From positions 1 to 30,848 of the forward strand of contig SZOR01000043.1 in assembly GCA_030263275.1 (NCBI GenBank): a stretch of DNA of 30,848 bases, read 5' to 3'. Under the pieces are notes generated by a model, which saw nothing but the letters and a program-made list of their open reading frames with translations, was not told where the DNA came from and did not search any database. Shown piece after piece: positions 30,445-30,848 of the stretch. Positions within the stretch are counted from its first letter, which is position 1, and the number at the start of each line of letters is the position of its first letter. A program made the position numbers and the translations under genes. Source of the stretch: DSNY01 sp016861185 (GTDB lineage: Bacteria > Pseudomonadota > Gammaproteobacteria > Burkholderiales > Burkholderiaceae_F).

Positions 30445-30848
30445 ACGAGCGCGACGTGCTGCGCGGTTATCGCGCGGCGAACGAGGCGCTGGACGAGGCG
30501 CCGCGCGAAGGAACGCGCGCGGCGATCCTCGCGGCCGCCGCGCGTGCAGTCGAAGCCAAGCCGCGCGCAGTCGACCGCATGCGGCATTGGCGCTTTCCCT
30601 TGGCCGCGGCGGCGACGGTGCTGATCAGCACCGTCGCGGTGATCGTCGCCACGCGCACCGAGCAGGAGGCGGCGAAGCTCGCTGCGGTGCCGCCGGAAAC
30701 GGGCGCGCAGCCGTCGGCCGACATCTACGCGCCCGAACCCCCGGCCGCGGCGCCCGCCGCCCCGCCGCCCGCACCTGGGCCGGGGGCGGAAACGCCGCAA
30801 GCCGCGCCAGCGCAAGCGGCACCGCGCCCAGCGGCTCCGGCGAAGCGG
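30441..30848 (+). CDS. Probable anti-sigma factor or regulator, partial
   Basis: The first 136 residues before the right window edge. The start overlaps the sigma factor stop (ATGA). An N-terminal cytoplasmic region (residues 1-50, NERDVLRGYRAANEALDEAP) is followed by one membrane segment (about residues 53-71, PLAAAATVLISTVAVIVA) and then a Pro/Ala-rich stretch to the edge. This topology with coupling to an ECF gene suggests a transmembrane anti-sigma factor, although no zinc-binding HxxxCxxC motif is seen in the visible part. The frame is open at the edge. Confidence 0.7.
   Translation, partial: MNERDVLRGYRAANEALDEAPREGTRAAILAAAARAVEAKPRAVDRMRHWRFPLAAAATVLISTVAVIVATRTEQEAAKLAAVPPETGAQPSADIYAPEPPAAAPAAPPPAPGPGAETPQAAPAQAAPRPAAPAKR

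Overview
The window is a GC-rich stretch (roughly two thirds G+C by eye) of a chromosome that looks betaproteobacterial (Burkholderiales or Rhodocyclales type). The main reasons are a red-type (form IC) RuBisCO operon read from a divergent LysR regulator, and a uracil phosphoribosyltransferase and several conserved hypothetical proteins of betaproteobacterial type. No rRNA, tRNA, CRISPR array, transposase or phage gene was seen.

Left part (1-8.6 kb): a GNAT acetyltransferase cut by the window edge lies head to head with a three-PAS hybrid histidine kinase. A leftward run of four genes follows: DUF423 membrane protein, AlkC-type DNA alkylation repair protein, NYN-LOTUS RNA-related protein and upp. 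Next come a DUF3144 protein, a secreted BON-domain protein, a class II aldolase/adducin-family protein, a long hairpin element, and a periplasmic DsrE-like protein.

Middle part (8.1-19 kb): a leftward cluster holds a transglutaminase-like protein, a possibly Tat-exported amidohydrolase and an isochorismatase-family hydrolase. It is followed by a TPR lipoprotein, a translationally coupled pair of YeeE/YedE half-transporters (sulfur-compound import is the likely role) and a tiny lysine-rich exported protein between hairpin terminators. A FadL-family outer membrane channel diverges from an outer membrane phospholipase A, with a perfect CRP/FNR-type palindrome upstream of the latter. A VOC-fold protein, a DUF1857-like protein and a secreted conserved hypothetical protein complete this part.

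Right part (19-30.8 kb): cbbR diverges from cbbL-cbbS-cbbX-cbbF-cbbP-cbbT-cbbZ-cbbA-cbbY. This supplies RuBisCO and its activase, fructose/sedoheptulose bisphosphatase, phosphoribulokinase, transketolase, class II aldolase, and two HAD phosphatases that remove by-products (2-phosphoglycolate, and xylulose bisphosphate). Phosphoglycerate kinase, GAPDH and ribulose-phosphate epimerase genes are not in the window, so they must lie elsewhere if the cycle is complete. Several operon junctions carry hairpins or dispersed repeats (cbbS/cbbX, cbbF/cbbP, cbbP/cbbT, cbbA/cbbY), which could adjust relative expression. An ECF sigma factor and a coupled membrane protein, probably its anti-sigma factor and cut by the right edge, follow only 7 bases after cbbY.

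Most of the gene content is recognisable metabolism. The parts most worth a second look are the overlapping alternative hairpins before cbbX, the hairpin-punctuated cbb operon, the NYN-LOTUS/AlkC neighbourhood, the near-ideal CRP-type site, the 135-base hairpin element, and the abrupt acetyltransferase/kinase junction.
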